Below the pieces are notes generated by a model. The model had not been told where the DNA came from, did not search any database, and saw nothing but the letters and a program-made list of their open reading frames with translations. Both the position numbers and the translations under genes were made by a program. Of a DNA stretch of 52,795 nt, positions 16,319 to 26,582 are shown in pieces. How positions within the stretch are numbered: the first letter of the stretch is position 1; every line of letters starts with the position of its first letter. The stretch is from positions 1 through 52,795 of the forward strand of contig DUUI01000006.1 in assembly GCA_012841625.1 (NCBI GenBank). Direction: 5' to 3'. This DNA is from Erysipelothrix sp. GTDB lineage: Bacteria > Bacillota_I > Bacilli_A > Erysipelotrichales > Erysipelotrichaceae.

Positions 16319-18043
16319 TTAATCTTTCTTAATTTTTAAATGTAACTCATCCAGTTGTTTATCAGTGACTGGTGTTGGAGCATTTGTCAGTGGATCTCTA
16401 GCTGATGCATTCTTAGGAAATGCAATGACATCACGGATTGAATCAGAATGAGTTAAAACCATAGCAAGTCGATCTAATCCAAAAGCAATCCCTCCATGAG
16501 GCGGAGTTCCATAATCAAAGGCATCAATAAAGAAACCAAAACGATTTTTAATTTCCTCAGGTGTGAAACCAATTAACTCAAAGAATTTAGCCTGCATATC
16601 ACCATCATAGATTCTCATTGACCCACCTGCGACTTCAAAACCATTCAGAACTAAATCATAAGCATGAGCCAAAAGCTCAAGAGGCTTCTCATCCAGTTCT
16701 TTAATATCAGTGATTTGAGGACGCGTGAATGGATGATGACGAGCCACTAAATGACCTGTCTCAGGATCTTCTTCAAACATTGGGAAATCAACAATCCAAA
16801 CAAATTCAAATGCCTCCTTGTCTTCAATTAAATCATATTTGTCTCTAAAGTGAAGACGAAGTGCACCTAAAGCATTACACGCTGTTTCCCATTCATCCGC
16901 CACAATACTGATTAAATCATTGTCTTTTAAATTAAGAGTTGAAATTAGATTAGTCATTTCTTCATCGGATAAAAATTTAGCAGCTGGACCACTTAAAGTA
17001 CCCTCTTGATATTTAAGTGTCACTAAACCTTTCGCGCCATACTTCTTGACTAAATCAGTATAACCATCAATTTCACGACGAGTACTGTTGGCAGCATTCT
17101 CCATCACTAGACCTTTAATCGAGACATCCCCTTGGAACACTTTAAATTCAGATTCTTTAAAGATTTCATTTAAAGTGACTAATTGATGATTAAAACGTAA
17201 GTCTGGTTTATCGGTGCCATACTTATCTAACGCATCAAAGAATGTTAAGCGTTTAAATGGTGCCTCAAGCTCTCTATCTAAGACATTATTAAAGACACGA
17301 ATCATCATCTTTTCTAAATAGGTTTGAAACTCTTGTTCAGTTAAGAAGGATGCCTCAATATCAACTTGAGTAAAGTCTAGTTGTCTATCTGCTCTTAAGT
17401 CTTCATCCCTAAAACAACGGGCTATTTGATAATAACGCTCAAAACCAGAAATCATTAATAATTGTTTAAATATTTGAGGAGATTGAGCTAAAGCATAAAA
17501 CTCTCCCTCATGAACACGCGAAGGAACTAAGTACTCACGACTGCCCTCAGGTGTTGATTTTGTCAGCATTGGTGTTTCCACTTCAATAAAGCCTTCATCG
17601 TCAAGATAACGTCTCATTTCTTTCGTTATTTGAGCACGCTTAAATAAACGATCTTGCATGATTGGACGGCGTAAATCTAAGTAACGATACTTAAGTCTTG
17701 TTTCTTCCAAAGCATCTGTTTCATCTTGAATAAGTAGTGGTGTTTGTCTAGATTTATTAATTAACTCTAATTCTTCACCTATAACCTCAATCTCACCTGT
17801 TTTTAATTTAGGATTAGGATCTTTTCTTAATGTTACTTTACCTTTAACTGAAATTAAATATTCAGATTTTAAGTTATGGGCCTCCTCTTGATCAAAAACA
17901 ATTTGAGTAATCCCTGTTCTATCTCTTAAATCAATAAAGACAATTTTTCCAAAATCACGTCGTTTACTAACCCAACCAACTAATTGGACTTCTAGGTTTT
18001 CATGTTCTCTTCTTAATTCACCATTGGTATGTGTTCTCATCAT
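16319..18043 (-). CDS. aspS: Aspartyl-tRNA synthetase
   Basis: 574 residues, a bacterial-type class IIb synthetase charging tRNA-Asp. An N-terminal OB-fold anticodon-binding domain ([23 protein letters not shown]) is followed by the catalytic core. Motif 2 is [20 protein letters not shown], the bacterial GAD insertion follows, and motif 3 is [12 protein letters not shown]. The C-terminus ([17 protein letters not shown]) is conserved. It starts within the hisS stop (ATGA, 4-base overlap), so it is translationally coupled to hisS and controlled by the T-box leader. Its length is close to the usual 590. Confidence 0.97.
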   Translation of the reverse strand: MMRTHTNGELRREHENLEVQLVGWVSKRRDFGKIVFIDLRDRTGITQIVFDQEEAHNLKSEYLISVKGKVTLRKDPNPKLKTGEIEVIGEELELINKSRQTPLLIQDETDALEETRLKYRYLDLRRPIMQDRLFKRAQITKEMRRYLDDEGFIEVETPMLTKSTPEGSREYLVPSRVHEGEFYALAQSPQIFKQLLMISGFERYYQIARCFRDEDLRADRQLDFTQVDIEASFLTEQEFQTYLEKMMIRVFNNVLDRELEAPFKRLTFFDALDKYGTDKPDLRFNHQLVTLNEIFKESEFKVFQGDVSIKGLVMENAANSTRREIDGYTDLVKKYGAKGLVTLKYQEGTLSGPAAKFLSDEEMTNLISTLNLKDNDLISIVADEWETACNALGALRLHFRDKYDLIEDKEAFEFVWIVDFPMFEEDPETGHLVARHHPFTRPQITDIKELDEKPLELLAHAYDLVLNGFEVAGGSMRIYDGDMQAKFFELIGFTPEEIKNRFGFFIDAFDYGTPPHGGIAFGLDRLAMVLTHSDSIRDVIAFPKNASARDPLTNAPTPVTDKQLDELHLKIKKD

Positions 18044-19338
18044 ATTCCAATATCCTCCAAATCTTGTAATATATTACCAAATATCTCAAGTGCTAATACT
18101 TGTTCTAATTCATCTAAGCCAATAACTTGTTGTTCTTGGGTCTCAGTATTCTTTAATGTTATCTTGTTTTCCTTTAATTCATTCTCACCCAATATTAGAA
18201 TTACTTTAGCATTATAGCGATCAGCTGATTTAAATTGAGCCTTTAAGCTCCGATTAAGCACATCCATCTCAGCCGCAAATCCTTGGATACGAATATCATT
18301 AATAATCTTAACCATTGCTGATTGAGCCTCTTCACCCAATCCTATGCCATACACATCAATTGATTCTTCATCCAAAAGCTCAATGCCCTCATCTTCTAAA
18401 GTCAATAAGAATCTTTCAATCCCCATCCCAAAACCAACACTAGGAATATCAGGACCACCTAATTGTGAAACTAAGTGATCATAGTGACCTCCACCAAAGA
18501 GTGTATTTTGGGCTGCATCTAAATTATTAGGTTTAACCTCAAATACAGTATGTGTGTAGTAATCTAGGCCTCTCACTAAATGTTCATCAATTACATAGGA
18601 AACATTATTATCCGTCAGTAGTTGTTTAACTTTTTCAAAATATTCTTTCGCTTCATCTGTTAGATAATCACTCGTAATCGGTGCTGACTTAACACTTTCA
18701 TGCTCTGCATCAACTTTACAATCCAATATTCGTAGTGGATTTTGTTCATACCGTCTATGGCAATCAGTACATAGTTCATGTAAATGTGGTTTGAAATGTT
18801 CCTTAAGGGCTTCACGATAATTATGCCTTGATTGTTCATCACCTAAAGTATTGAGATAGATGGTGAAGTCACTCACTTCAAATTGGCGCAAGAAATCTAA
18901 TCCAATTAATATCGCCTCAACATCAACCAGTGGACTGCTTACACCTAACAACTCGACACCAAATTGGTGGTGAATACGAAATCGTCCCTTTTGTGGTCTA
19001 TCATAACGAAATACAGGACTAATGTAGAAATACTTTTGAAGAGGTTCTGGATTGTTATACAGTTTATTAGAAATATAAGCTCTAATTAAACCAGCAGTCC
19101 CCTCAGGCTTCAGCGTCATGCTGCGACCCCCATTATCCTTAAAAGTGTACATTTCTTTGTTTACAACATCACTCGAATCATTCTCCCGAGCAAAGACCTC
19201 AGTATGTTCAAACTCTGGCGTCCTCATTTCAGTTAATCCAAATTTTTTTGCGACATCTAAAATTGTTTGTTCAATAATCTGCCATTTTCTAGCTTCTTCC
19301 CCATAAATATCCTGGGTTCCTCGAGGGGCTTTAATCAT
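18040..19338 (-). CDS. hisS: Histidyl-tRNA synthetase
   Basis: 432 residues, a class II synthetase charging tRNA-His. It starts with [17 protein letters not shown]. Motif 2 region is [19 protein letters not shown], the histidine-binding loop is [13 protein letters not shown], motif 3 is [11 protein letters not shown], and a C-terminal anticodon-binding domain follows. The ATG at 19338 is preceded by a strong AAAGGAGGAAAAAAG site. It is first in the hisS-aspS operon behind a T-box terminator. Confidence 0.97.
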   Translation of the reverse strand: MIKAPRGTQDIYGEEARKWQIIEQTILDVAKKFGLTEMRTPEFEHTEVFARENDSSDVVNKEMYTFKDNGGRSMTLKPEGTAGLIRAYISNKLYNNPEPLQKYFYISPVFRYDRPQKGRFRIHHQFGVELLGVSSPLVDVEAILIGLDFLRQFEVSDFTIYLNTLGDEQSRHNYREALKEHFKPHLHELCTDCHRRYEQNPLRILDCKVDAEHESVKSAPITSDYLTDEAKEYFEKVKQLLTDNNVSYVIDEHLVRGLDYYTHTVFEVKPNNLDAAQNTLFGGGHYDHLVSQLGGPDIPSVGFGMGIERFLLTLEDEGIELLDEESIDVYGIGLGEEAQSAMVKIINDIRIQGFAAEMDVLNRSLKAQFKSADRYNAKVILILGENELKENKITLKNTETQEQQVIGLDELEQVLALEIFGNILQDLEDIGI

Positions 19339-19344
19339 CTTTTT

Positions 19345-19552
19345 TCCTCCTTTAAATCATAAAAAAGGCGATACTAGGACGCTTTTAGCGTGGTACCACC
19401 TTGACTTTATACTCGACTTGCTTAACGCGCAACACACGTGATTGTTTAGATCATCCGACAAAGTGTCTTATCTCTCTAAAGGTCATGAGTTTTCACCAAG
19501 CACTCATTCTCTACAGACTACTTCAGATTCTTTTTCTCTGTCATTGGAATTC
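19345..19552 (-). ncRNA. T-box leader of hisS-aspS
   Basis: The minus-strand leader contains the T-box sequence AAGGTGGTACCACG (around 19389-19402) and a terminator formed by that strand with the distal GCGTCCTAGTATCGCC and a T6 tract (19361-19400). Stem I closes with GACAGAG (19536-19542) pairing CTTTGTC (19457-19463) and has a typical distal GGTGAAA stretch. In the 3' side of the specifier region the sequence GACAC (19463-19467) holds both GAC (Asp) and CAC (His). Uncharged tRNA binding would favour the antiterminator and raise hisS-aspS expression. Which triplet is read cannot be decided here; GAC is followed by A, as is usual after specifiers. Confidence 0.9.
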
Positions 19553-19558
19553 TTAATA

Positions 19559-19587
19559 AGTATACCAAATAACAGTACTTCTAGCAA
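19559..19587 (-). promoter_or_regulatory. Promoter of the hisS-aspS T-box operon
   Basis: -35 TTGCTA (19582-19587), 17-base spacer ending TGG, -10 TATACT (19559-19564). It predicts a start near 19552, just upstream of Stem I. Confidence 0.65.
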
Positions 19588-19606
19588 CTCAATCAATTAA
19601 CCAATC

Positions 19607-20407
19607 TTAATAACTTGCCTCAACAGCACCCTTATACTTTTCAGCAATGAATTCTCTAATCGCATCAGTTTGAAGCACATCAATTAATGCTTTCGTCTTT
19701 TCAGAGTCTTTGTCAGACTCTCTAACAGCTACAACATTCGCAAATGTTTCTGCACCAACTGAATCCTTACTCTCAAAAGCAACCACATCATCAGCAGTCA
19801 AACCATCTTGTAAAGCAAAGTTACCATTAATAACAGAGAACGCAACATCATCAATTGACTTCGCAAGTTGGGCAGCATCAAGCTCAATGATATCTAAGTT
19901 TAAAGGATTCTCAATAATATCAAGTTTAGTCGCATTTAACCCTGCCTCTTCATTAAGGGTAATAAGACCTTCTTGTTCTAATAAAGCTAAAGCACGAGCT
20001 TCATTTGTTGTATCATTAGGGACAGAGATTTTATCACCAGACTCTAATTCTGATAATTCGCTCTTAGACCCACGATAAATCCCAAATGGTTCATAGTGAA
20101 TCTTACCCACAGAAACATTGGTTAAGTTATGCTCTTCATTGAAAAATTCAAGATATGGACCGTGTTGGAAATAGTTAGCATCTAAGTCTTTAGCATCTAA
20201 AGCTAGATTTGGTTGTACATAATCTGTATACTCAACTATTTCTAGTTCATATCCTTTTTCTTTTAAGGCATCTCGAGCTTCTTCTAAAATTTCTGCATGC
20301 GGCACTATAGATGCCCCGACAACAATTTTATCTGGATCTGATGGTTCACTACCACATCCTATTAATATTAAACTTACTAATGCAATTGCTACAATTTTTC
20401 TAATCAT
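19607..20407 (-). CDS. metQ: Methionine ABC transporter substrate-binding lipoprotein
   Basis: 266 residues of the NlpA/MetQ family. A signal peptide with lipobox is followed by the mature protein (MIRKIVAIALVSLILIGCG, Cys18 lipidated). Family motifs are IVVGASIVPHAEILEEA, QPNLALDAKDLDANYFQH, GIYRGSKSELSEL, ISVPNDTTNEARALALLEQEGLITL and DVAFSVINGNFAL. It captures methionine outside the cell for MetNI. The frame extends upstream to 20473, but the ribosome binding site (AGAAGG) and signal-peptide logic favour the ATG at 20407. It is last gene of metNIQ. Confidence 0.93.
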   Translation of the reverse strand: MIRKIVAIALVSLILIGCGSEPSDPDKIVVGASIVPHAEILEEARDALKEKGYELEIVEYTDYVQPNLALDAKDLDANYFQHGPYLEFFNEEHNLTNVSVGKIHYEPFGIYRGSKSELSELESGDKISVPNDTTNEARALALLEQEGLITLNEEAGLNATKLDIIENPLNLDIIELDAAQLAKSIDDVAFSVINGNFALQDGLTADDVVAFESKDSVGAETFANVVAVRESDKDSEKTKALIDVLQTDAIREFIAEKYKGAVEASY

Positions 20408-20423
20408 TTTCTTTACCATCCTT

Positions 20424-21068
20424 CTATTTTTTATGATTAAGTCGTTGTGATAAACGATTGCCAATAAATTCAATAATTTGAACTAATACAACAAGTCCAA
20501 TAACAGCAATCAACATGATATCTTGACGTGGTCGATAATACCCATAAGATATCGCCAACATACCTAAACCTCCTGCGCCAGTAAACCCAGCCATCGCACC
20601 ATATCCAAGAATCGTCACCATTGCGACTGCCATGTTTTGAATCAACAATGGCCATGACTCTACTAAAATAACTTCTTTTAAGATTTGAAAAGGACTCGCT
20701 CCTAAAGACTGTGCCATTTCAATTAAGTTCTGATCAACTTCTGAAAAAACATTCTCAAACAGTCTTCCCACAAATGGAATAGCTGCTAATGCCAGCGGCA
20801 CAATCATCGCTTTAACACCAATTGATGAGCCTACTAATGAGCGTGTATAAGGCATTAATACGACCAACAAAATAACAAATGGAACTGAACGTATTAAATT
20901 TATAACAACATCCAAAATTCGATACAAGGTTAAGTTTTCCTTGAGCCCCCCTTTTTTAATAAACGTTAATAATACTCCCAACAAGCCACCGATAACAAAC
21001 GCAATTAAGCTGGACAACAAAGTCATGATAATCGTATTACCAGTTTCTTTTATAAAAACATCAATCAT
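20424..21068 (-). CDS. metI: Methionine ABC transporter permease
   Basis: 214 residues with five or so membrane helices, the normal size for MetI. The conserved coupling loop with its EAA-type motif (EMAQSLGASPFQILKEVILVESWP) and the C-terminal MAGFTGAGGLGMLAISYGYYRP are diagnostic. It forms the membrane channel with MetN ATPases and receives substrate from MetQ. Its start overlaps the metN stop by 4 bases (ATGA), and metQ follows after 16 bases. Confidence 0.95.
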   Translation of the reverse strand: MIDVFIKETGNTIIMTLLSSLIAFVIGGLLGVLLTFIKKGGLKENLTLYRILDVVINLIRSVPFVILLVVLMPYTRSLVGSSIGVKAMIVPLALAAIPFVGRLFENVFSEVDQNLIEMAQSLGASPFQILKEVILVESWPLLIQNMAVAMVTILGYGAMAGFTGAGGLGMLAISYGYYRPRQDIMLIAVIGLVVLVQIIEFIGNRLSQRLNHKK

Positions 21069-22039
21069 AATTTGCCCTCCACTTGATATGTAATATTTCG
21101 TCCATCTAAGAAATCTAATAGTTCTTGCGATAAACTAGGAACCTGAATTAACATTTGTCCATACACTAATTCTTCAACTTCTTGGGTATTAGCCCACAAG
21201 ATATTAACCGCTTGTTCAGTCTGCAACACAAGTTCAGAAATAATTGGTTCAAATGCGTTATATCCATCAAAGATCAGCCTCAACTGTGGTTTATCTTTGT
21301 TACTAAAGTCAGTTGTATCTTGAACAAATAAGAGTTCTTTAGTCTTAGGATGAGTAGGATGTGTAAAGATATCTTTCACCCGCCCTGTTTCAACCAATTT
21401 ACCATTATCTAAAACAGCCATTTTATGGCAAACTTGTTGAATAACCTTCATTTCATGAGTAATCATTACAATCGTCAAATTTAACTTCTTGTGTAAGTCT
21501 TTAAGTAAATCTAAAATTGATTGAGTACTTATTGGATCTAATGAAGATGTTGCCTCATCACATAAGAGAATATCCACATCATTAATTAGGGCTCTAGCAA
21601 TGGCCACTCTTTGTTTTTGTCCCCCGGATAATTGTGCTGGATATGCATCAGCTTTATCCTCTAATTGAACAAGCCTCAACATTTCTAACCCTTTTTCTTT
21701 TCTCTCTGCTTTACTAACCCCTTGAAGCTTTAAAGGCAAGGTGACATTATCTAGAACATCTTTTTGATTAATTAAGTTGAAATGCTGAAAAATCATACCA
21801 ATTGTCTGTCTTAATTTATTCAACTCTCTTTCTTTAAGTAAAGATAGAGATAAACCATTGACATCAACACGCCCTTCATCAGGTAAGATTAATCCATTAA
21901 TTAACCGAATAAGTGTCGATTTACCAGCTCCACTCATACCAATCACACCAAAGAAATCATTCTTTTTAATGGTAAGATTAATATTCTCTAAAGCAATAAC
22001 CTCATCAAAATGTTTACTCACATTATTAAACTCAATCAT
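21065..22039 (-). CDS. metN: Methionine ABC transporter ATP-binding protein
   Basis: 324 residues. The nucleotide-binding domain has Walker A GMSGAGKSTLIRL, signature LSGGQKQRVAIARAL, Walker B ILLCDEATSSLDP and switch His in MITHEMKVI. The last 80 residues form the regulatory NIL domain, which in known MetN proteins binds methionine and inhibits transport. It is first structural gene of metNIQ, with an AGAGGGGAG site, and lies just after an intrinsic terminator preceded by a Met-rich leader ORF. Expression is therefore probably set by attenuation as well as feedback on the protein. Confidence 0.95.
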   Translation of the reverse strand: MIEFNNVSKHFDEVIALENINLTIKKNDFFGVIGMSGAGKSTLIRLINGLILPDEGRVDVNGLSLSLLKERELNKLRQTIGMIFQHFNLINQKDVLDNVTLPLKLQGVSKAERKEKGLEMLRLVQLEDKADAYPAQLSGGQKQRVAIARALINDVDILLCDEATSSLDPISTQSILDLLKDLHKKLNLTIVMITHEMKVIQQVCHKMAVLDNGKLVETGRVKDIFTHPTHPKTKELLFVQDTTDFSNKDKPQLRLIFDGYNAFEPIISELVLQTEQAVNILWANTQEVEELVYGQMLIQVPSLSQELLDFLDGRNITYQVEGKL

Positions 22040-22059
22040 ACAAACTCCCCTCTAAAAAT

Positions 22060-22086
22060 AAAAAAACAGGAAGGAACACTTCCTGC
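22060..22086 (-). terminator. Attenuator-type terminator before metN
   Basis: On the minus strand GCAGGAAG (from 22086 to 22079), loop TGTTC, CTTCCTG (from 22073 to 22067), then seven T. It stands between the Met leader ORF and metN, so it must be read through for metNIQ to be expressed. Confidence 0.88.
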
Positions 22087-22115
22087 TTCAATAATATCAA
22101 CTAAAAAAGATGACG

Positions 22116-22184
22116 CTACCTACAAGAGATGTCCCCATGATTAATTGAATTACGCATCATCATCATAACTGAAGTTTTAAACAT
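22116..22184 (-). CDS. Methionine-rich leader peptide (putative attenuator of metNIQ)
   Basis: A 22-codon ORF starting MFKTSVMMMMRNSIN and ending in TAG at 22116-22118, with a good GAAAGGAGAACCCCA ribosome binding site. Codons 7-10 are four consecutive ATG. It lies between a consensus promoter and an intrinsic terminator ahead of the methionine transporter genes. The Met-codon segment GATGATGC (22154-22161) is complementary to GCGTCATC (22109-22116, one G-U), which begins at the leader stop codon. A ribosome finishing the ORF would cover that second segment, while one stalled at the Met run would free it. This is the layout of amino-acid leader-peptide attenuation. The peptide itself probably has no other function. 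Confidence 0.82.
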   Translation of the reverse strand: MFKTSVMMMMRNSINHGDISCR

Positions 22185-22212
22185 TGGGGTTCTCCTTTCG
22201 CTAACTGCAAGT

Positions 22213-22241
22213 ATCATAGCACCACCATTTTCATAAGTCAA
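22213..22241 (-). promoter_or_regulatory. Promoter of the metNIQ leader
   Basis: -35 TTGACT (22236-22241), 17-base spacer ending TGC, extended -10 TATGAT (22213-22218). It predicts a start near 22206 and a 5' leader of about 165 bases. No S-box or T-box sequence is present in that leader. Confidence 0.75.
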
Positions 22242-22261
22242 CAGAAACTTTCTGAAAATTC

Positions 22262-24445
22262 TTACAATTGTTTACGGCTAATATCAATCACTGAATCCAC
22301 TTTACGAATATTCGCCATCACAACTCTAAGCTCTTCAGAGTTTTTAACAGACACACGTAATGAAATAATAGAATGTATCTTATCCTCATCAATCTGAGCA
22401 TTGACATATGTAATACTCGCCTTAGATTGAGAAATAGCAGTAACAATATCCGTTAATAAAAACTGTCGATCATAGGCATTAATCGATAAAGCTGCTTCAT
22501 AAGTTCCTGTTTCAAATTCCTCATCCCACTCAACATCAATTAGACGAGAACGCTCATTTATAATATTTGGACAGTCCACACGATGAACCTTTACACCTTT
22601 ACCCTTAGTAATATAGCCAATAATCTCATCCCCTCTTACTGGTGAACAACATTGGGCAATACTAATCATCATCGTATCAACACCTTCAACCTTAATCCCA
22701 GATTTTGATACCTTACGACGAGGTGGTTCAGGTTGTCCAGTAAACAATCGACCAAATTCACTCAAAATATTACGCTTTGGATCAAGTTTCTCAAAGACTC
22801 TCTGTAATGATAGTGACTTAACACCAATCGCATTCATAAAGTCATCATAGTTTCGTAAACTAAACTGATTGTACAGTGGTTCAAGTTTACTACGAACAAA
22901 GTATTCTTTTTCATCAAGATTACGTTTCTTCAATTCTTCTTTAAACATTTGTTCGCCCTTCGTAATATTTACTTGACGTGACTCTTGTTCTTTCTTTAAG
23001 AAGAAGTTTTTAATTTTAGAACGAGCTCGATTCGTTTTAACAAATTTCAACCAGTCCTCAGAAGGACCTGATGATGTTTTAGATGTCCTAATCTGAACCA
23101 CATCACCCGTCTTAAGAATTGTGTTTAATGGAACTAAAGTCCCATTAACAATACTACCAATGGCTGAGTCACCTACCTCGGTATGAATTCTATACGCAAA
23201 ATCAATCGGTGTGGCGCCATTAGGTAAATCAATAACTCGTCCATTTGGACTCATCACATATACATTCGCCTCAAAAACATCCTTTTGAAGAGTTTCCATA
23301 TAGGTTGTTGCGTCTTCATTATCCAAGACTTCAAGATCTCTAAACCATGCCAGTCTTTCTTCAATTTCACGCTGATTCTCCATGGCTGAAGATTCGCCCT
23401 CTTTATATCGCCAATGCGCCGCAACCCCTCGCTCAGCAATTTGATCCATTCGTTCAGTTCGAATTTGTATTTCAAAGATATGGCCATCATCACCCACAAT
23501 TGTTGTATGCAGTGATTGATACATGTTCATTTTAGGAACCGCAATATAATCCTTGAGACGTCCTGGTATTGGGCGGTATTGAGCATGTATATGTCCTAGT
23601 ATTTCATAACAAGACACTTCATCTTCAGTAATAATTCGAATTGCTAGTAAGTCTAAGATTTCGTCAAAGCGTTTGTTTTTTGTAACCATCTTTTTATGAA
23701 TCGAATATAAATGTTTAGAACGACCAAAAACTCGATGTGGGATTGAGTTCTTAATTAATAAGGCTGAAATATGATCAATCATTGACGCAACTTGAGCATC
23801 ACGTTGAGTTTTGCGCATTTCAATTTTTTGAGCAATATCATAATATTCTCTTTGATCTAAATAATAAAATGATAAGTCTTCAAGCTCATTCTTAATCTCA
23901 CTAATCCCTAATCGATGCGCAATCGGAGCATACACTGATAAAGTCTCATTTGCAATTTTCTTTTGTTTATATTCAGGCTGAAACTTAAGTGTTCGCATAT
24001 TGTGCAGTCTATCAACAAGTTTAATATAAATAACTCGAATATCGTGTGCCATCGCAATTAATATCTTGCGATGATTTTCTGCTAAGTATTCTTTTTCATC
24101 TTTAAATTTAATATTACCAATTTTCGTCACAGACTCAACTAAGCCTGTTACTTCTTCGCCAAATTCAGCACTTAATTCTTCAGGTGATACATCACAGTCT
24201 TCGATTACATCATGTAAAAGACCCGCTATGATTGTTACTGGCGAAACATGAAGCGTGCTTAAAATATAAGCAACATTCACTAAATGAGTAAAATAAAGTT
24301 CACCTGATTTTCTTAATTGCCCTGCATGTTTTTCTTCAGAGTATTGAATGGCTTTCTCTATTTTATTTAAATCGTCCTCGTTAAAAATATAGGTTCTCAC
24401 CTGTTCTTGTAAATCATCAAGAGTAATGTTTTCTTTCTTGGCCAT
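22262..24445 (-). CDS. relA: Bifunctional (p)ppGpp synthetase/hydrolase
   Basis: 727 residues, the full-length Rel enzyme of Bacillota. An N-terminal HD hydrolase domain has the HD pair and catalytic ED (AGLLHDVIEDCDV); the synthetase domain follows (AVPKMNMYQSLHTTIVG, FEIQIRTERMDQIAERGVAAHW). Then come the TGS domain (VYVMSPNGRVIDLPNGATPIDFAYRIH), a conserved Cys-containing region (QCCSPVRGDEIIGYITKGKGVKVHR) and the C-terminal ACT domain. Both the synthesis and the hydrolysis regions look intact. It is last in the recJ-apt-relA operon, the common Bacillota order, with an AAGGAGGTGATTGA site. Confidence 0.96.
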   Translation of the reverse strand: MAKKENITLDDLQEQVRTYIFNEDDLNKIEKAIQYSEEKHAGQLRKSGELYFTHLVNVAYILSTLHVSPVTIIAGLLHDVIEDCDVSPEELSAEFGEEVTGLVESVTKIGNIKFKDEKEYLAENHRKILIAMAHDIRVIYIKLVDRLHNMRTLKFQPEYKQKKIANETLSVYAPIAHRLGISEIKNELEDLSFYYLDQREYYDIAQKIEMRKTQRDAQVASMIDHISALLIKNSIPHRVFGRSKHLYSIHKKMVTKNKRFDEILDLLAIRIITEDEVSCYEILGHIHAQYRPIPGRLKDYIAVPKMNMYQSLHTTIVGDDGHIFEIQIRTERMDQIAERGVAAHWRYKEGESSAMENQREIEERLAWFRDLEVLDNEDATTYMETLQKDVFEANVYVMSPNGRVIDLPNGATPIDFAYRIHTEVGDSAIGSIVNGTLVPLNTILKTGDVVQIRTSKTSSGPSEDWLKFVKTNRARSKIKNFFLKKEQESRQVNITKGEQMFKEELKKRNLDEKEYFVRSKLEPLYNQFSLRNYDDFMNAIGVKSLSLQRVFEKLDPKRNILSEFGRLFTGQPEPPRRKVSKSGIKVEGVDTMMISIAQCCSPVRGDEIIGYITKGKGVKVHRVDCPNIINERSRLIDVEWDEEFETGTYEAALSINAYDRQFLLTDIVTAISQSKASITYVNAQIDEDKIHSIISLRVSVKNSEELRVVMANIRKVDSVIDISRKQL

Positions 24446-24478
24446 TCAATCACCTCCTTATATGCAAGAAAACGAAGC

Positions 24479-25006
24479 TTAGGCTTCGTCTTCAGTGTAA
24501 CTCATTAATGACAAAACCTTTTGGTTCTGTAAATAATCACGACCATGTAGATCACTTAGCTCAATTAGGAATGCACATCCTACAACTTCTCCACCAATTT
24601 CTTCAATAAGCTTAATAGTTGCATCAACAGTTCCTCCTGTTGCTAACAAGTCATCAATAATTAAACACTTTTGACCAGGCTTGATAGCATCAGAGTGAAT
24701 ATGTAACTCATTGTGTCCATATTCTAACTCATATTTAAATGATACTGTTTCACGTGGTAATTTTCCAGGTTTTCTTACTGGGACAAACCCTATTTTTAAT
24801 TCTGCTGCGACTGGGCATCCAAAGATAAACCCTCTGGATTCAGGACCAACAACAATCTCTGCTCCTACTTCTTTAGCGAAGTCAGTCATTTCTTTACAAG
24901 CGAAGGCAAATGCTTCGCCATTCCCCATTAATGGAGTAATATCTCTAAAATTTACTCCCTTAATTGGGTAGTCTTGGATAGTAGCTATGTAATCTTTTAA
25001 ATTCAT
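24479..25006 (-). CDS. apt: Adenine phosphoribosyltransferase
   Basis: 175 residues, normal APRT size. It converts adenine and PRPP to AMP for purine salvage. The PRPP-binding motif [16 protein letters not shown], the N-terminal [15 protein letters not shown] and the [10 protein letters not shown] block are intact. A start five codons upstream exists, but AAAGGAAACGAC places the ribosome binding site for ATG 25006 (MNLKDYI). It lies between recJ and relA in the same operon, as in many Bacillota. Confidence 0.96.
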   Translation of the reverse strand: MNLKDYIATIQDYPIKGVNFRDITPLMGNGEAFAFACKEMTDFAKEVGAEIVVGPESRGFIFGCPVAAELKIGFVPVRKPGKLPRETVSFKYELEYGHNELHIHSDAIKPGQKCLIIDDLLATGGTVDATIKLIEEIGGEVVGCAFLIELSDLHGRDYLQNQKVLSLMSYTEDEA

Positions 25007-25034
25007 GTCGTTTCCTTTCATAAATACCCTGTCA

Positions 25035-26582
25035 TTATATCACAAATAGTGCTTCAGCAATCATACTTAACTGACCTCTATTATTAATTTGTAATGACCC
25101 AATCACACCTAAATGCATATTTTCATCCTCAATTTTAATGTCTTTTTTAAAATATAAAACTTCTCTCAAATCACCCACTGGCAAAATATTTAATAAATAT
25201 CCAGCCTGACCTAAAGTTTTAACACCAATCACAATCACTTCTATATAGAGAGGATAAGGTTTAAAGCCTTGCCCAAAAGGTTCATATTTTAAAAGCTCTT
25301 CATAAGCGCTTAGTGTTATCTCATCATGTTCAACAACTGTGACATCATAAGTTAGTTCATCAATCTTTACAGACACCATCGCTTCTTGAACTTCTCTTTT
25401 AAATGAAACTAAATCAGATTCAAGCAAAGACAAAGCACAGGCTGATTGATGACCCCCAAAGGTTAAGAAGTATCGTTCTTCAAACTGTTTTAAAAACCCA
25501 TACACATTAAACCCAGATGCTCGCACACTACCCTTTAAAGTCTGAGAACCACTTAAAACTAATGCAGGTTTCTGTGTATTGCTCGCAATTTGACCAGCTG
25601 TTATCCCTACAATTCCGGGATGAAAATCAGGATGATGAACAATTTGAAATAAATCAGAATCATTGATAACATCTAAAGCTAAATGAGTTTGGTTTTGACT
25701 CAAGTTCTTTCTTTGTTGATTGATATTCTTTAACTGTTCACTAAAAGAGCGAATTGTTATAGGATCAGTAGACAACAAATATTTAACGATTGTATTTACA
25801 TTACCCATATCTGCCAGTCTGCCTAAAGCGTTAAAAACAGGCACTATCTGAAAAGCAACCGTACTTGCATCCCACACATCAACAGGACGATTTAAAAGTG
25901 ATTCTATACTAGGATAGTGATTGGTGTTTAATAGTTTAATGCCCTCTTTAACAATGGCTCTATTTTGATGTCTTAAATCCATCACATCACCAATCGTGGC
26001 GATGGCCGCAAGTACTGTATCATACTCATCAACCTTATCACCTATTAGAGTATGAACTAAGCCTGCTGAACACATCCCTTTAAAGTGTTCATCCATCACA
26101 TCTGGATGGACAAGTAAATCACATACAACAGGTTCTGGTATTTGGTGATGATCGATCACAATTAATGTTAGTCCTTGTTCTTTACAGTAAGAGTGAACTT
26201 CTGTGTTAATAACACCATTATCCAATAAAATAATTGTGTCATATCCCTTCTTATGAGCAGCAACAACTGTTTCAAGTCGAGTTCCATATCCTTCACTTAA
26301 ACGATTAGGAATATAATAGCCGACCTCTAATCCAAGATTTTCAATATAACGAACCAGTAAGGTTGTACTTAAAATTCCATCAGCATCATAATCTCCACAG
26401 ACCATTACCTTGCGATTAAGGGCTTCTTTTAAGTTAAATTGTGTTGAGATTCTTAATTGAGGATTTAATAATTCAATTAGTTCATTTTCATCTTTAACTA
26501 ATGGTGATAAAAAAGCACTCACCAATTTAGGAGTGTGCGATAGAAACGAATGCTCTTGATGCTTGTGTTTAATTAATTTCAT
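25035..26582 (-). CDS. recJ: Single-stranded-DNA-specific exonuclease RecJ
   Basis: 515 residues of the DHH phosphoesterase superfamily. Metal-binding motifs are [17 protein letters not shown] and [10 protein letters not shown], with DGVMDLRH-type (here [12 protein letters not shown]) and the DHHA1 part [18 protein letters not shown] and [13 protein letters not shown]. RecJ degrades 5'-ended single strands in recombination and repair. It is shorter than B. subtilis RecJ (about 786 residues), lacking most of the extra C-terminal domain, although an OB-like region remains. It overlaps the preceding small gene by 14 bases. Confidence 0.92.
   Translation of the reverse strand: MKLIKHKHQEHSFLSHTPKLVSAFLSPLVKDENELIELLNPQLRISTQFNLKEALNRKVMVCGDYDADGILSTTLLVRYIENLGLEVGYYIPNRLSEGYGTRLETVVAAHKKGYDTIILLDNGVINTEVHSYCKEQGLTLIVIDHHQIPEPVVCDLLVHPDVMDEHFKGMCSAGLVHTLIGDKVDEYDTVLAAIATIGDVMDLRHQNRAIVKEGIKLLNTNHYPSIESLLNRPVDVWDASTVAFQIVPVFNALGRLADMGNVNTIVKYLLSTDPITIRSFSEQLKNINQQRKNLSQNQTHLALDVINDSDLFQIVHHPDFHPGIVGITAGQIASNTQKPALVLSGSQTLKGSVRASGFNVYGFLKQFEERYFLTFGGHQSACALSLLESDLVSFKREVQEAMVSVKIDELTYDVTVVEHDEITLSAYEELLKYEPFGQGFKPYPLYIEVIVIGVKTLGQAGYLLNILPVGDLREVLYFKKDIKIEDENMHLGVIGSLQINNRGQLSMIAEALFVI

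Noticed and set aside
22040-22206. SAM (S-box) riboswitch or Met T-box before metN
   Set aside because: The leader has neither the T-box GGTGG-type sequence nor recognisable S-box core motifs, and it is occupied by a short well-initiated ORF and a simple terminator.
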